From Bacillota bacterium (lineage in GTDB: Bacteria; Bacillota; Clostridia; Lachnospirales; Lachnospiraceae): a stretch of 64,000 nucleotides of DNA. The notes beneath the pieces are model-generated. The model saw nothing but the letters and a program-made list of their open reading frames with translations. It was not told the DNA's origin and ran no database searches. This document shows, one piece after another, positions 9,048 through 17,663 of the stretch. The DNA lies in contig JAEZMV010000015.1 in assembly GCA_023414875.1 (NCBI GenBank), positions 248,001 to 312,000 of the forward strand. The letters are read 5' to 3'. The translations under genes and the position numbers were made by a program. How positions within the stretch are numbered: the first letter of the stretch is position 1; each line of letters begins with the position of its first letter.

Positions 9048-9082
9048 AAAAAAACCTTACTCACCTTCTATGATGAGTAAGG
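9048..9082 (-). terminator. Terminator of the PPOX-family gene
   Basis: Minus strand CCTTACTCA/TGAGTAAGG (9-bp perfect stem, 10-base loop) followed by TTTTTTT. Classic intrinsic terminator 60 bases after the stop. Confidence 0.9.
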
Positions 9083-9141
9083 AATTAATCCAAAACATAT
9101 TTATATTTTACACGACTATATTAGTCTTTCAACCGTTTAAA

Positions 9142-9582
9142 TTAAAAGCTTACCTTTGGGGCACTGTTTTCCTTCAGATTATAATTCATGTTCCAAATTG
9201 TTGCGGTTCCATTTATAATACGAAATATTGCTACATCAGAATCACTCTGTGCTCTTTTTAAGTTATCTAACAACCAAGGTCTTTCCAAAAAGAGTCTTTG
9301 CTCTAATTCCTCATCCTCAAGTACTTCCATAGTACCTGCAACTCTCAAAGTTTCAAAGTCCGGCTGGTCAGCGTTACGTATAAATGCGGCTTCAACCTTT
9401 GGATGCTTTGTTATTTGATGGTATAGATTCTTTACCCTACCTGTGTGAAAATAAAATCCCGTTTCATCAGCAAACCACAATAGCATACCTCGTACTCGCG
9501 GCTGATCATCTTCATTTGTTGCTAGCCAACACGACGGGTTTTGGTTAGCAAACATAATTACCTCATTTAATTGTTCATTCAT
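9142..9582 (-). CDS. Pyridoxamine 5'-phosphate oxidase-family flavoprotein
   Basis: A 146-residue split-barrel flavin-binding protein. 'NPSCWLATNEDDQPRVRGMLLWFADETGFYFHTG' is the standard first part of the fold, and 'KVEAAFIRNADQPDFETLRVAGTMEVLED' the middle. Members bind FMN or F420 and reduce or detoxify small molecules; general-stress proteins and nitroreductase-like proteins share the fold. Substrate unknown. The start follows AGGAGGAAAAGCT. It sits downstream of an AraC regulator on the same strand (103-base gap), which may control it. Confidence 0.85.
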   Translation of the reverse strand: MNEQLNEVIMFANQNPSCWLATNEDDQPRVRGMLLWFADETGFYFHTGRVKNLYHQITKHPKVEAAFIRNADQPDFETLRVAGTMEVLEDEELEQRLFLERPWLLDNLKRAQSDSDVAIFRIINGTATIWNMNYNLKENSAPKVSF

Positions 9583-9684
9583 AGCTTTTCCTCCTTAATA
9601 TCCAAGGATAATTTCCTTGTTTGACTATGAATGGATTTTAAACCTGTTATCCTTCATTTACTTTCAAAATCCCGTGCAAAATTA

Positions 9685-10605
9685 TCAAAATTCAATGTTT
9701 TCACTGCTCTGCTGAAAGTTTTGTTTGAAAGCAGTAGGTGTCATATGATACTTATCCATAAAACAGAATGAAAAATAAGAGGATGAAGAAAATCCACATT
9801 CAATTGCAATCTCAGTTATGCTTTTTGTACTATTCAATATCATAATACGAGCTTTTTGAAGACGTATCATTTGTAAAAAATCGATTGGAGTCATATTTGT
9901 AACTGTTTTAAATATTTTTGAAAAATGCCCGGTCGAACGATGAACCTGCTCGGCTAGATCTTCTAACGATATTTTTTCCGAATAGTGGCTGTTCATATAA
10001 GCAATTGCTTTATCAACCTCAAAACGATCATACAGAGGAAGCATTTTATTGGTTCTTGATATAACGGACCGCGAAATTAAGTGCGTGATAACTTGTGCTA
10101 GGTGATTGATCAGTTCGGTCTTACCCTTTTCACTATCATTTGCTTCCAACATAAAGCATCTTAACACACCCAAAAGGTCCGGATGCGGTATAAAGGCTTC
10201 ACCCTTGAAGATCGGTATTTGATCAGTATATTGCAGTATTATTTTATGAAATATATCTGCATGAATCATGATCGCTATGTAGCTTTGAAAGTGGTCTTGC
10301 TCTACCTCCTGATGAGGAATATCCGGTGATATTGCAGATAAGCATTTCCCATCTGAAAGATCGTAGGATAATTCATTACCTTCAATGATAAAATTGCTGA
10401 CCGGTTGAAAATAATAGATGAATGAATAGGCAGGGTGACAATGACTTGGGGTAATAGCATATTTACATTGCCCACTGGATGGAATAAATAAACTGACCTG
10501 CGGGTAAAGAAAACAATCACTATTCCTCAGGATACTTTCTGCAGTATCATCTAGCATCGAACCCACGAGTTGATTAAGTATATTTACTTTATCAATTAGC
10601 TTCAT
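9685..10605 (-). CDS. AraC-family transcriptional regulator
   Basis: The N-terminal ~190 residues form a cupin-like sensing domain ('HCHPAYSFIYYFQPVSNFII', 'SAISPDIPHQEVEQDHFQSYIAIMI'). Residues ~205-300 are the double HTH: 'AIAYMNSHYSEKISLEDLAEQVHRSTGHFSKIFK' and 'SITEIAIECGFSSSSYFSFCFMDKYHMTPTAFK'. I place the start at 10605 (MKLIDK) because AAAGGA lies 8 bases upstream; a frame extending to 10650 has no better signal. Probable target is the adjacent PPOX-family gene or the regulator itself (inference). Confidence 0.88.
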   Translation of the reverse strand: MKLIDKVNILNQLVGSMLDDTAESILRNSDCFLYPQVSLFIPSSGQCKYAITPSHCHPAYSFIYYFQPVSNFIIEGNELSYDLSDGKCLSAISPDIPHQEVEQDHFQSYIAIMIHADIFHKIILQYTDQIPIFKGEAFIPHPDLLGVLRCFMLEANDSEKGKTELINHLAQVITHLISRSVISRTNKMLPLYDRFEVDKAIAYMNSHYSEKISLEDLAEQVHRSTGHFSKIFKTVTNMTPIDFLQMIRLQKARIMILNSTKSITEIAIECGFSSSSYFSFCFMDKYHMTPTAFKQNFQQSSENIEF

Positions 10606-10729
10606 GTAAACCATCCTTTCTATAAATTGACTACTCCTTAGTTGAAACAATTCATAACTACTGGATATTTTTATTACTATACTTTAATATAACTATTTTG
10701 TCTATATAGAAATATTAATAGCTTCGTTT

Positions 10730-11578
10730 CTATCCATTCTTATATTTTTTATCTGTTCCATCACTGAATGTAACATACACCGAGAGTAGAATACTTCCTG
10801 TCAGCAGGATAAAAATCATAATAAGGGACCACTGGGTAGGAATATGTAGATCAAAAATCATAAAGGAAAGCTTAATGCCTGTAAAGGTAAGTATCATACC
10901 AACACCATATCTGACATATTTAAACTTCTCATGCATCTTTCCTAATACAAAATACATATTTCTCAGCCCTATAATTGCTAAAATATTTGATGTGTAAACT
11001 ATAAACGGGTCCGTTGTGATAGAAAATATGGCCGGGATCGAATCAATGGCAAATATGATATCCGTAAATTCTATCAGTATAAGGACTGCAAATAATGGAG
11101 TAATATAGTGAGTTCCATCCTTTTTCACAAAGAATTTATCTCCCTCCAATTTTTTTGTAACCGGAACTATTTTTCCTAAAAATTTAAAAATCCTACTCTC
11201 CTTCACATCAGTCATTTCATCTTTTTTAAACAACATATTAACCCCACTGATGATCAACACGATTCCAAACACATAAAGAACCCAGTGGAACCTGTTCACT
11301 ATTGCAACCCCAAGGGTTATAAATACAAATCTTAAAATTAAAGCTCCGGCAATACCATAATTTAAAATCCTTCTTTGATATATTGATTTAATTCCAAAGC
11401 TAGAAAATATCATAATAAATAAAAACAGGTTGTCTATACTTAAACTTTGTTCAATGATATATCCACTGATAAACTCAAGCGCTTTTTCTTTTCCCATGAA
11501 AAAGAAAATACCCGCATCGATTAACAACGCCAAATCAATCCAGAATATGAGTCTGTATAAAGCCTTCTTTGATGACAA
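10730..11578 (-). CDS. TerC-family membrane protein
   Basis: A 282-residue protein with about eight hydrophobic helices and the TerC/Alx signature: 'FISGYIIEQSLSIDNLFLFI', 'VLILIEFTDIIFAIDSIPAIFSI' and 'LRNMYFVLGKM'. The conserved acidic residues within membrane helices are those proposed to handle metal ions. Relatives are implicated in manganese export and in metalation of exported enzymes. The start is TTG, placed by an excellent SD (AAGGAGG) 8 bases upstream. I looked upstream for a yybP-ykoY manganese riboswitch and did not see one. Confidence 0.92.
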   Translation of the reverse strand: MSSKKALYRLIFWIDLALLIDAGIFFFMGKEKALEFISGYIIEQSLSIDNLFLFIMIFSSFGIKSIYQRRILNYGIAGALILRFVFITLGVAIVNRFHWVLYVFGIVLIISGVNMLFKKDEMTDVKESRIFKFLGKIVPVTKKLEGDKFFVKKDGTHYITPLFAVLILIEFTDIIFAIDSIPAIFSITTDPFIVYTSNILAIIGLRNMYFVLGKMHEKFKYVRYGVGMILTFTGIKLSFMIFDLHIPTQWSLIMIFILLTGSILLSVYVTFSDGTDKKYKNG

Positions 11579-11734
11579 GTCACTTGCCTCCTTACATTGA
11601 GTTAAGATAGGAACCTATATGTCTCATTTAAATTTACCCTAATTACCGCTTCATGATTTATTAACAACCTACAAGCACATCACGATCATAAAAACATATG
11701 ATATTGTAGTAATCAATTCAAAGGGATGTTTAAC

Positions 11735-12358
11735 ATGTATAATAATTATCAAAAGTATAATCCTAACAAATCGTATCATAGCCCGGACTATGTAAATACA
11801 CCGAATATGTATAATATGTATGGAACACCGCTATATCCTTATTCTGTTGATAATTCCTCCACCTACTCAAATTATGAAAATCAATTTTCTTCTCCCTATT
11901 CTTCTGGGGTAACAAATTATCAGATTGGGCCGCAGTTTGATGATGAGGATGTAGTAATAAGGGATTATGGACCGAACCCGTTTGTAGTAAATATTAATGA
12001 AGCTACCATTCAAAACGATACCTTTCGGACTGCATTATGGACCGGTGAGCATCTGCAGATAACGCTAATGAGCCTCAATGTTGGAGAAGAGATTGGAATA
12101 GAAATTCACCCGGATCATGATCAATTTTTAAGAATTGAGATGGGTGATGCTCTGGTTAAAATGGGTGATCGTCAGGACCGATTGGATTTTCAGGAAAATG
12201 CAACTGACGATTATGCAATCGTTATACCTGCAGGTAAGTGGCATAATATAATTAATACCGGAGACATCCCATTAAAATTATACTCCATTTATGCGCCACC
12301 AAAGCATCCCTTCGGTACTGTTCATAAAACGAAGGCCGACGCAGAAGCTGCAAAATAG
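11735..12358 (+). CDS. Cupin-domain protein with Tyr/Asn-rich N-terminus
   Basis: The first ~75 residues are a low-complexity Tyr/Asn/Ser/Pro-rich tail resembling spore-coat or exosporium linkers. Residues ~85-195 are a cupin barrel: 'GEEIGIEIHPDHDQFLRIEMG' carries metal-ligand residues (Glu/His), and 'IPAGKWHNIINTGDIPLKLYSIYAPP' is the second cupin motif. A mannose-6-phosphate isomerase-like small cupin is the nearest functional description. The start at 11735 has AAGGGA at good distance; an in-frame ATG at 11726 overlaps that SD. It is flanked by a terminator and divergent from terC. A spore-coat role is inference from composition only. Confidence 0.8.
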   Translation: MYNNYQKYNPNKSYHSPDYVNTPNMYNMYGTPLYPYSVDNSSTYSNYENQFSSPYSSGVTNYQIGPQFDDEDVVIRDYGPNPFVVNINEATIQNDTFRTALWTGEHLQITLMSLNVGEEIGIEIHPDHDQFLRIEMGDALVKMGDRQDRLDFQENATDDYAIVIPAGKWHNIINTGDIPLKLYSIYAPPKHPFGTVHKTKADAEAAK

Positions 12359-12421
12359 CTTCGAAGTTCATTATGACAAACTGCCCTTCTCTTAAATAAT
12401 ATTTTCTTTCTCAGTATATAA

Positions 12422-12485
12422 ACAACAGACCTTTAATATAACTTGTCAGCCGGCAAATTATTTTAAAAGTCTGTTGTCATTTTGT
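12422..12485 (+). terminator. Terminator after the cupin gene
   Basis: ACAACAGACCTTT (12422-12434) pairs with AAAGTCTGTTGT (12466-12477), one wobble, followed by CATTTTGTTATT. The arms also work for the converging trmO transcript. Confidence 0.65.
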
Positions 12486-12535
12486 TATTGTATAGTTTTA
12501 AGTATCTGATCAAAGAGCTGTATCCATGGGCCAAC

Positions 12536-13234
12536 CTATATTAGCGTGACCTCAAAGACGGTTAGCAAATTATCACAAACCGTAAATCTAATATTATAGC
12601 CTGCAAATCCGAAGCCGTACTTACGATCGGGATCTTTATGATACGAGGGTCTTGGATCCTGTGCCAGTACACCCATTAATGCTTCCTGATGCTCCAAGGG
12701 TATCTGACATAGTAAATGTTCAGGAAATTCTACCTCGAGAGCATAATTTATCAGGGGCTCTGCAAATCCTCCGATTGCATCAGGATGACTATCCGTATAC
12801 GAAAGGTATGGCTTAATATCATAAATTGGTGTTTGATCCATTAGATCAGCTCCAGAAACATGCAACAACGGTCCAAGCTCAGGATGCAATTCTATCCTGT
12901 CGAGTTTTACTGAGGAAAGACCAATTGGGTTAGGACGAAAAGGTGAACGGGTTGCAAAAACACCAATACGCTTATTACCGCCAAGACGTGGCGGCTTTAC
13001 CATTGGTGCCCATTTATCACGGGTTGTATGAAAGAATCCCCATATAAGCCAGACATGTGAAAACCCTTCCAAACCTCTGAATGCATCAAGATTCCGATAT
13101 TGCGGTTCGAATATGATTACTGCCTTCAGGGTATCAACAATTCCGCTTTGTCTTGGAATACCAAACTTTTCCGGAAATTCTGTATGGATACGGGCAATCG
13201 CATTCAAGTAAGTTTTATCATTATATTCTTGCAT
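12536..13234 (-). CDS. trmO: tRNA (N6-threonylcarbamoyladenosine37-N6)-methyltransferase TrmO
   Basis: A 232-residue protein of the TsaA/YaeB (UPF0066) family, which methylates t6A37 of tRNA-Thr using SAM. Signature segments are 'PRQSGIVDTLKAVIIFEPQYRN', 'FRGLEGFSHVWLIWGFF' and 'KRIGVFATRSPFRPNPIGLSSVKL'. The C-terminal 'DPRPSYHKDPDRKYGFGFAGYNIRF' is also family-typical. The SD is AGGAG. It is the last gene of a run of RNA-modification and helicase genes on this strand, about 65 bases after the MBL hydrolase. Confidence 0.93.
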   Translation of the reverse strand: MQEYNDKTYLNAIARIHTEFPEKFGIPRQSGIVDTLKAVIIFEPQYRNLDAFRGLEGFSHVWLIWGFFHTTRDKWAPMVKPPRLGGNKRIGVFATRSPFRPNPIGLSSVKLDRIELHPELGPLLHVSGADLMDQTPIYDIKPYLSYTDSHPDAIGGFAEPLINYALEVEFPEHLLCQIPLEHQEALMGVLAQDPRPSYHKDPDRKYGFGFAGYNIRFTVCDNLLTVFEVTLI

Positions 13235-13301
13235 CTTACAATCTCCTAAAGCTTATATTAATAAATAAATTAACAAAATTAGATTAAATTACTTAACCCC
13301 T

Positions 13302-14030
13302 TTAGATATCCAGGGTAAAACTCTGCCCCTCCCGACTGATATCCATAACGTTCACAGAAGTAATGATTGAGCTTCTATCCCGTTTAAAATGTTGAATTAT
13401 CTCCGGTTGATCCCAGAAATGCATCGGGAATGCATATCTGACCTTAGCAGTACTAAAAAGATATTCCAGTCCCATATAACTCCATTCTTCCTGTCTTGGG
13501 TCTAAAGGTGCAAAGGCTATATCTATCGATAAGTCTTTTAAACTTTCCATTTGTTTTTCAAACATAGCCTTCATATTATTGTTATACTGCTTTGTCTCTT
13601 CTTTCCATAGCCATAGATTAAGATCGCCCGCATGATAAATTGTTTTTCCTAAATAGGTAAGCAAAAAAGCAACTCCGCTGTCTGTCGATTTCAATGTTTT
13701 AAGAATTATTTTATCATTACTACTTACGTACAGATTATATTCCTGATTTGGTTTTACCGATATTAACTTATCAGTTGCCATACCTGTCCCAGTGCTGCTA
13801 TCACTCTTATGCTTAATGTCTGAGGAAAGCACATACAAAATATCGTAATATTGTTCCTGCAATTTAAGTACCTCTGGATTAAAATGATCGGCATGTTTAT
13901 GACTGGCAAATACAATTAACTTTTTACCGGTGTTCAATTCCGGTATATCGCCTTTGTAATAATCAAACAACCAATAGCAGGTTTCCCATTCCAACAGGAA
14001 GCCACTATGTCCAATGTATGTGATCTCCAT
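13302..14030 (-). CDS. MBL-fold metallo-hydrolase
   Basis: A 242-residue protein with the metallo-beta-lactamase fold: 'MEITYIGHSGFLLEW' strand pair, then the HxHxDH zinc motif in 'ASHKHADHFNPEVL', and 'TIYHAGDLNLWLW' carrying the second His/Asp ligand pair. Late 'YAFPMHFWDQPE' supplies a further His. It resembles UlaG/YcbX-type hydrolases rather than true beta-lactamases. It starts 8 bases after the dihydrouridine synthase stop, so the two are co-transcribed; a phosphodiesterase acting on RNA-derived material is possible but not shown. Confidence 0.87.
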   Translation of the reverse strand: MEITYIGHSGFLLEWETCYWLFDYYKGDIPELNTGKKLIVFASHKHADHFNPEVLKLQEQYYDILYVLSSDIKHKSDSSTGTGMATDKLISVKPNQEYNLYVSSNDKIILKTLKSTDSGVAFLLTYLGKTIYHAGDLNLWLWKEETKQYNNNMKAMFEKQMESLKDLSIDIAFAPLDPRQEEWSYMGLEYLFSTAKVRYAFPMHFWDQPEIIQHFKRDRSSIITSVNVMDISREGQSFTLDI

Positions 14031-14038
14031 ATATACCC

Positions 14039-14983
14039 TCAGCTTTCTATTCGTATTTTTTGTTCTCGAAACAGGCTTGTAACGGCTTCGTTGTAATCCG
14101 ATAATTTATCTGCCTTTTTAATCTTTTTTGCATACTTTTCATTGTTCGTAAATATCCAAATCATATAAAACCATATTTCTTTCATTTTAAATAGAATATT
14201 CCGATCACCGTAAAGAGTTTTTTGATAACCTTCATAAACTTTATCATGAAAATTCTTTAATAATTCCATATTAAGTTTTTCATGATTTGAAATATTATGA
14301 ATGAGGCTGGGATTGGTTATTAGCCCTCTACCTAGCATAATTGTCTTGACATCGGGGAAATCAGCAGTAAATGCCTGATAATCTTCGGCAGTAAAAATGT
14401 CCCCATTATAACAAACAGGATTTTTACTTAAGGTCAACGCTTCCTTAAATATCTTCAAATTAGGCTTATTTTTATAAAAATCCTTCTGTATTCTAGGATG
14501 AATGATAAGTTCTTCGATTGGATATTTATTAAACAGTTCAATCAGCTCGTAAAATTCCTCGGGCTCTTCCTTTCCTAGCCTTGTTTTTATAGAGATTTTT
14601 GTAATTGACGCAGAATATATTTCATACAAAAATTCATCAAGTTCTTCTCTTTTCGCAAGAAAACCAGAGCCTCTGTTTTTTGCCACTACTGTTCCGGAAG
14701 GACACCCTAAATTCAGATTGATCTCATGATATCCCAAATGCTTGAGTTTTTTAGAAGTATGAATAAAATCTCTTGCTTGATTGGTTAAGATTTGTGGTAT
14801 TAAGGTCAGACCTTGATTGTTTTCCGGTAAAACATCATTAAGTTCTTTCGTTTTAAAGCTATCACTTTGATTTGCCACAATAAAGGGTGAATAATATTTA
14901 TCGATATCATTGAAAAAAGCTTTGTGGGCATTTCGATATACATAACCCGTTATTCCTTCCATAGGTGCGAAATAATAATTCAT
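14039..14983 (-). CDS. dus: tRNA-dihydrouridine synthase (Dus family)
   Basis: FMN-dependent enzyme that reduces uridines in the tRNA D loop. The TIM barrel begins 'YYFAPMEGITGYVYRNAHKAFF'; the catalytic Cys is in 'NLNLGCPSGTVVAKNRGSGFLA'; flavin-binding segments are 'IKTRLG', 'LIIHPRIQKDFYKNKPN', 'NPVCYNGDIFTAEDY' and 'MLGRGLITNPSLI'. The length of 314 is normal for the bacterial family. SD GGGAG. It lies between the DEAD-box helicase and the MBL hydrolase, in a same-strand cluster of RNA genes. Confidence 0.93.
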   Translation of the reverse strand: MNYYFAPMEGITGYVYRNAHKAFFNDIDKYYSPFIVANQSDSFKTKELNDVLPENNQGLTLIPQILTNQARDFIHTSKKLKHLGYHEINLNLGCPSGTVVAKNRGSGFLAKREELDEFLYEIYSASITKISIKTRLGKEEPEEFYELIELFNKYPIEELIIHPRIQKDFYKNKPNLKIFKEALTLSKNPVCYNGDIFTAEDYQAFTADFPDVKTIMLGRGLITNPSLIHNISNHEKLNMELLKNFHDKVYEGYQKTLYGDRNILFKMKEIWFYMIWIFTNNEKYAKKIKKADKLSDYNEAVTSLFREQKIRIES

Positions 14984-15057
14984 AGTTCTCCCATTCCACC
15001 GCCTAATAGCGGCATATTCACAAGTCTTATAGCAACCACCTTGCGCGAATAATTATC

Positions 15058-16452
15058 TTAAGATTTTTTACTATTCTTTGAGAATTTAAATAAACTTCTT
15101 TTTTCTTTTAAGGTCCCGTCTGCCGTCATACGATACTTCTTCTTCTGAGAATTTCCTGCTTGCTTTGAGCTGGCTTGTTGATTTGTTTTATAAGAGGACG
15201 CTTGCTTCGGTGCGCTGGTTGATCGTTGTGATATCCGATTCGAATCCGGTTGGGAAGCTTCAGACTTTGCACCACCTCTTCTCGGCTGTGTGGCTTTTGG
15301 TGCCGGAAAATTATTCATCAATGGATAAGGATGCTCTTTTACTTCATTTAAGCGTTTCCCTATCAATCGTTCAATATCCGCTAGCTGCTCCTTCTCATCA
15401 AAATCACAGAAGGATATAGCAACTCCTCCTAGTCCTGCTCTTCCGGTACGTCCAATACGATGTACATAGGTTTCGGGTACATTAGGTAAATCATAATTAA
15501 TTACATGTGACAGTTCATCAATATCAATTCCTCTGGCTGCGATATCCGTTGCTATCAAGACCCGTAGCTTTTTATTTTTAAAATCGTTTAAAGCTTTTTG
15601 CCGTGCTCCTTGAGATTTATCCCCATGAATGGCTTGCGCGGTCACTGTTTCCTTCGCTAATTGTTTTACAATACGGTCTGCTCCATGCTTAGTTCGGGTA
15701 AATACCAGTGCAGAAGAAATCGATCCATCCTTTAAGATATGTACCAATAAATCCTTCTTACTAGTTCTATCCACATAGTACAGATACTGATCGATGGTAT
15801 CCACTGTGGAAGAAACAGGAGTTATCTCAATTTTTGCAGGATGCTTTAGCATGCGCTCCGAAAGCCTAGCTATATCCGATGGCATGGTGGCAGAAAATAG
15901 CAGGGTTTGTTTTTTCTCCGGTGTTCTGGCAATGATCTTTTTTACATCGTTAATAAAGCCCATATCCAGCATACGATCCGCTTCATCCAGAATTAGAATT
16001 TTAATATGGCTTAAATCCACATATTTTTGCATTATCAAATCATTTAGCCTACCTGGTGTTGCTACAAGAATATCCACGCCCTGCTTCAATTTTTCTTCTT
16101 GAGGCTTTTGTGATACCCCACCGAAAATTACACTATAGTTTAAATCAGTATATTTTCCATAGGTACTAAAACTTTCATAAATCTGAATAGCCAGTTCTCT
16201 GGTAGGTGTTATAATTAAAGCCCTAATACTTCGTTGCTCTGTATGAGATATATGTTCCTCGTGAAGTAATTGCAAAGTCGGTATTGCAAATGCTGCGGTT
16301 TTTCCGGTACCTGTCTGTGCACATCCCAACAAATCTCTTCCGCTTAAAATATAGGGAATTGCCTCTTCCTGTATCGGTGTCGGAACTTCATAATTCTCCT
16401 TCTCTAACGCTTTTAAAATCTCAGGTATTACATTTAGTTCTTTAAATTGCAT
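15058..16452 (-). CDS. DEAD-box RNA helicase (RhlE/CshA type)
   Basis: All DEAD-box motifs are present: Q motif 'FKELNVIPEILKALEKENYEVPTPIQ', Walker A 'AQTGTGKT', 'PTRELA', 'TPGRL', 'DEAD', 'SAT', 'ARGIDI' and 'HRIGRTGRAG'. The C-terminal ~85 residues are a basic, Ser/Gln/Lys-rich disordered tail, which usually binds RNA. I use the ATG at 16452 (MQFKEL), which has GGAG upstream; the frame extends 12 codons further without a better site. It likely unwinds structured RNA in ribosome assembly or mRNA decay. It is 54 bases downstream of the FUSC-type gene. Confidence 0.93.
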   Translation of the reverse strand: MQFKELNVIPEILKALEKENYEVPTPIQEEAIPYILSGRDLLGCAQTGTGKTAAFAIPTLQLLHEEHISHTEQRSIRALIITPTRELAIQIYESFSTYGKYTDLNYSVIFGGVSQKPQEEKLKQGVDILVATPGRLNDLIMQKYVDLSHIKILILDEADRMLDMGFINDVKKIIARTPEKKQTLLFSATMPSDIARLSERMLKHPAKIEITPVSSTVDTIDQYLYYVDRTSKKDLLVHILKDGSISSALVFTRTKHGADRIVKQLAKETVTAQAIHGDKSQGARQKALNDFKNKKLRVLIATDIAARGIDIDELSHVINYDLPNVPETYVHRIGRTGRAGLGGVAISFCDFDEKEQLADIERLIGKRLNEVKEHPYPLMNNFPAPKATQPRRGGAKSEASQPDSNRISQRSTSAPKQASSYKTNQQASSKQAGNSQKKKYRMTADGTLKEKRSLFKFSKNSKKS

Positions 16453-16505
16453 ATAATTTAATCTCCATTCTGCTGCTTTGTTCTTCATAAGGTTTCTGAC
16501 ATGTT

Positions 16506-17597
16506 TTAGGAACTTGGGTACTCAATATCAAAAAGAGTATCATTAACTAGATTCAACATCTCATTCATGCTATTCAAATTATCTACGATACGGTGTTGTG
16601 TAGAATTAATTGTTATATTATATTGAATCTGATCTGAATATTTTATAGAATGCTTACCACAATGAGCAGCTAGATAATCACATTTCTTTATGATTTCGTT
16701 AAGTAGGATGGTTATTGTTTGAAGCTGCTGACTACTCATATCCTTCATCTGGTACGTTAAAACAATTGACGTGTCATAGGTTAAATGCGCTGTATTTCTT
16801 AAAGCTACCAAAATATTATGATAGGATGTATTTTTTTTATAATTACTACGAAGCATCATTATCTTTTTAATCTTTGCTTCCTTATCCTTATCCTTCACCA
16901 AGAAAGTCAACCAATCGATTCCTTTAAAGGTTTCTGGTAATCGTTCCTTCGCTTGAAAAATAGGATTTAATGAGTTTCCCTCTATCCCTTTTTTAATTGC
17001 TTTCAGATGATCTGCTAAATTGATTAGACTATGGGTTATTCTCTTTTTCTCCATCTGTTTATAAAAAAATAGGGAAAAAATAAAATTAAATATGATAGCG
17101 ATTAAAATTCCAATTCCCAAGGACAGTATTCTTAATTCAAAGGTTAATATAACACTTGGCTCTCCATTCGCTGTATATTGGACATAATTCGTCATATAGA
17201 TGGAGGTAAAGATTGCTACAGGGGATACTTCTCTCCAATTAATTTTTAAGCAAATATATAAAGTTGCTGAGACTGAAAATGCTACTGTCCATAAATTAAT
17301 ACCAAACAATAAAACGATAAATGCTGTGACCAGCGCACCAAGAAGAGTAGCTGAAATTTGCTTCAGCCCACTTCGTATACCGGTTACAGTAACCGGTTCC
17401 AGAGACATCATTAATCCGAAAAGAACAGAAATTAAATCCTTATGAACCAGTGGAAGCTGTTGTACAATAACATAGGCAGCTAATACAGCTACAAGAGATT
17501 TTATGATATATAAACTTGCGTCAAACAAATAAGCTTCATTCTTTAATAAAATTACATTAAAAATTCTCTTCATAATTCCCTTGCCTTTCATCAACAT
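16506..17597 (-). CDS. FUSC/aromatic acid exporter-family membrane protein
   Basis: The N-terminal ~165 residues contain about six hydrophobic helices with 'IIKSLVAVLAAYVIVQQLPLVHKDLISVLFGLMMSLEPVTVTGIRSGLKQISATLLGALVTA', the pattern of aromatic acid exporter family 1/FUSC proteins (given here only by region, residues ~28-90). The C-terminal ~190 residues are cytosolic and helical. The family includes putative efflux pumps for aromatic acids; the substrate here is unknown. Two starts are plausible: 17597 (AAAGG 6 bases away) and 17573 (MKRIFN). It is set between two DEAD-box helicase genes. Confidence 0.8.
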   Translation of the reverse strand: MLMKGKGIMKRIFNVILLKNEAYLFDASLYIIKSLVAVLAAYVIVQQLPLVHKDLISVLFGLMMSLEPVTVTGIRSGLKQISATLLGALVTAFIVLLFGINLWTVAFSVSATLYICLKINWREVSPVAIFTSIYMTNYVQYTANGEPSVILTFELRILSLGIGILIAIIFNFIFSLFFYKQMEKKRITHSLINLADHLKAIKKGIEGNSLNPIFQAKERLPETFKGIDWLTFLVKDKDKEAKIKKIMMLRSNYKKNTSYHNILVALRNTAHLTYDTSIVLTYQMKDMSSQQLQTITILLNEIIKKCDYLAAHCGKHSIKYSDQIQYNITINSTQHRIVDNLNSMNEMLNLVNDTLFDIEYPSS

Positions 17598-17663
17598 CTA
17601 TAACCTTTGAGCTATATTTACACTAGCAATTCAGCTTTCTTTTAAAATGGTACGTTTTTGTAT

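Noticed and set aside
11579..11725. Possible manganese (yybP-ykoY) riboswitch before terC
   Set aside because: No conserved core motif or paired stems found; the gap is short and AT-rich.
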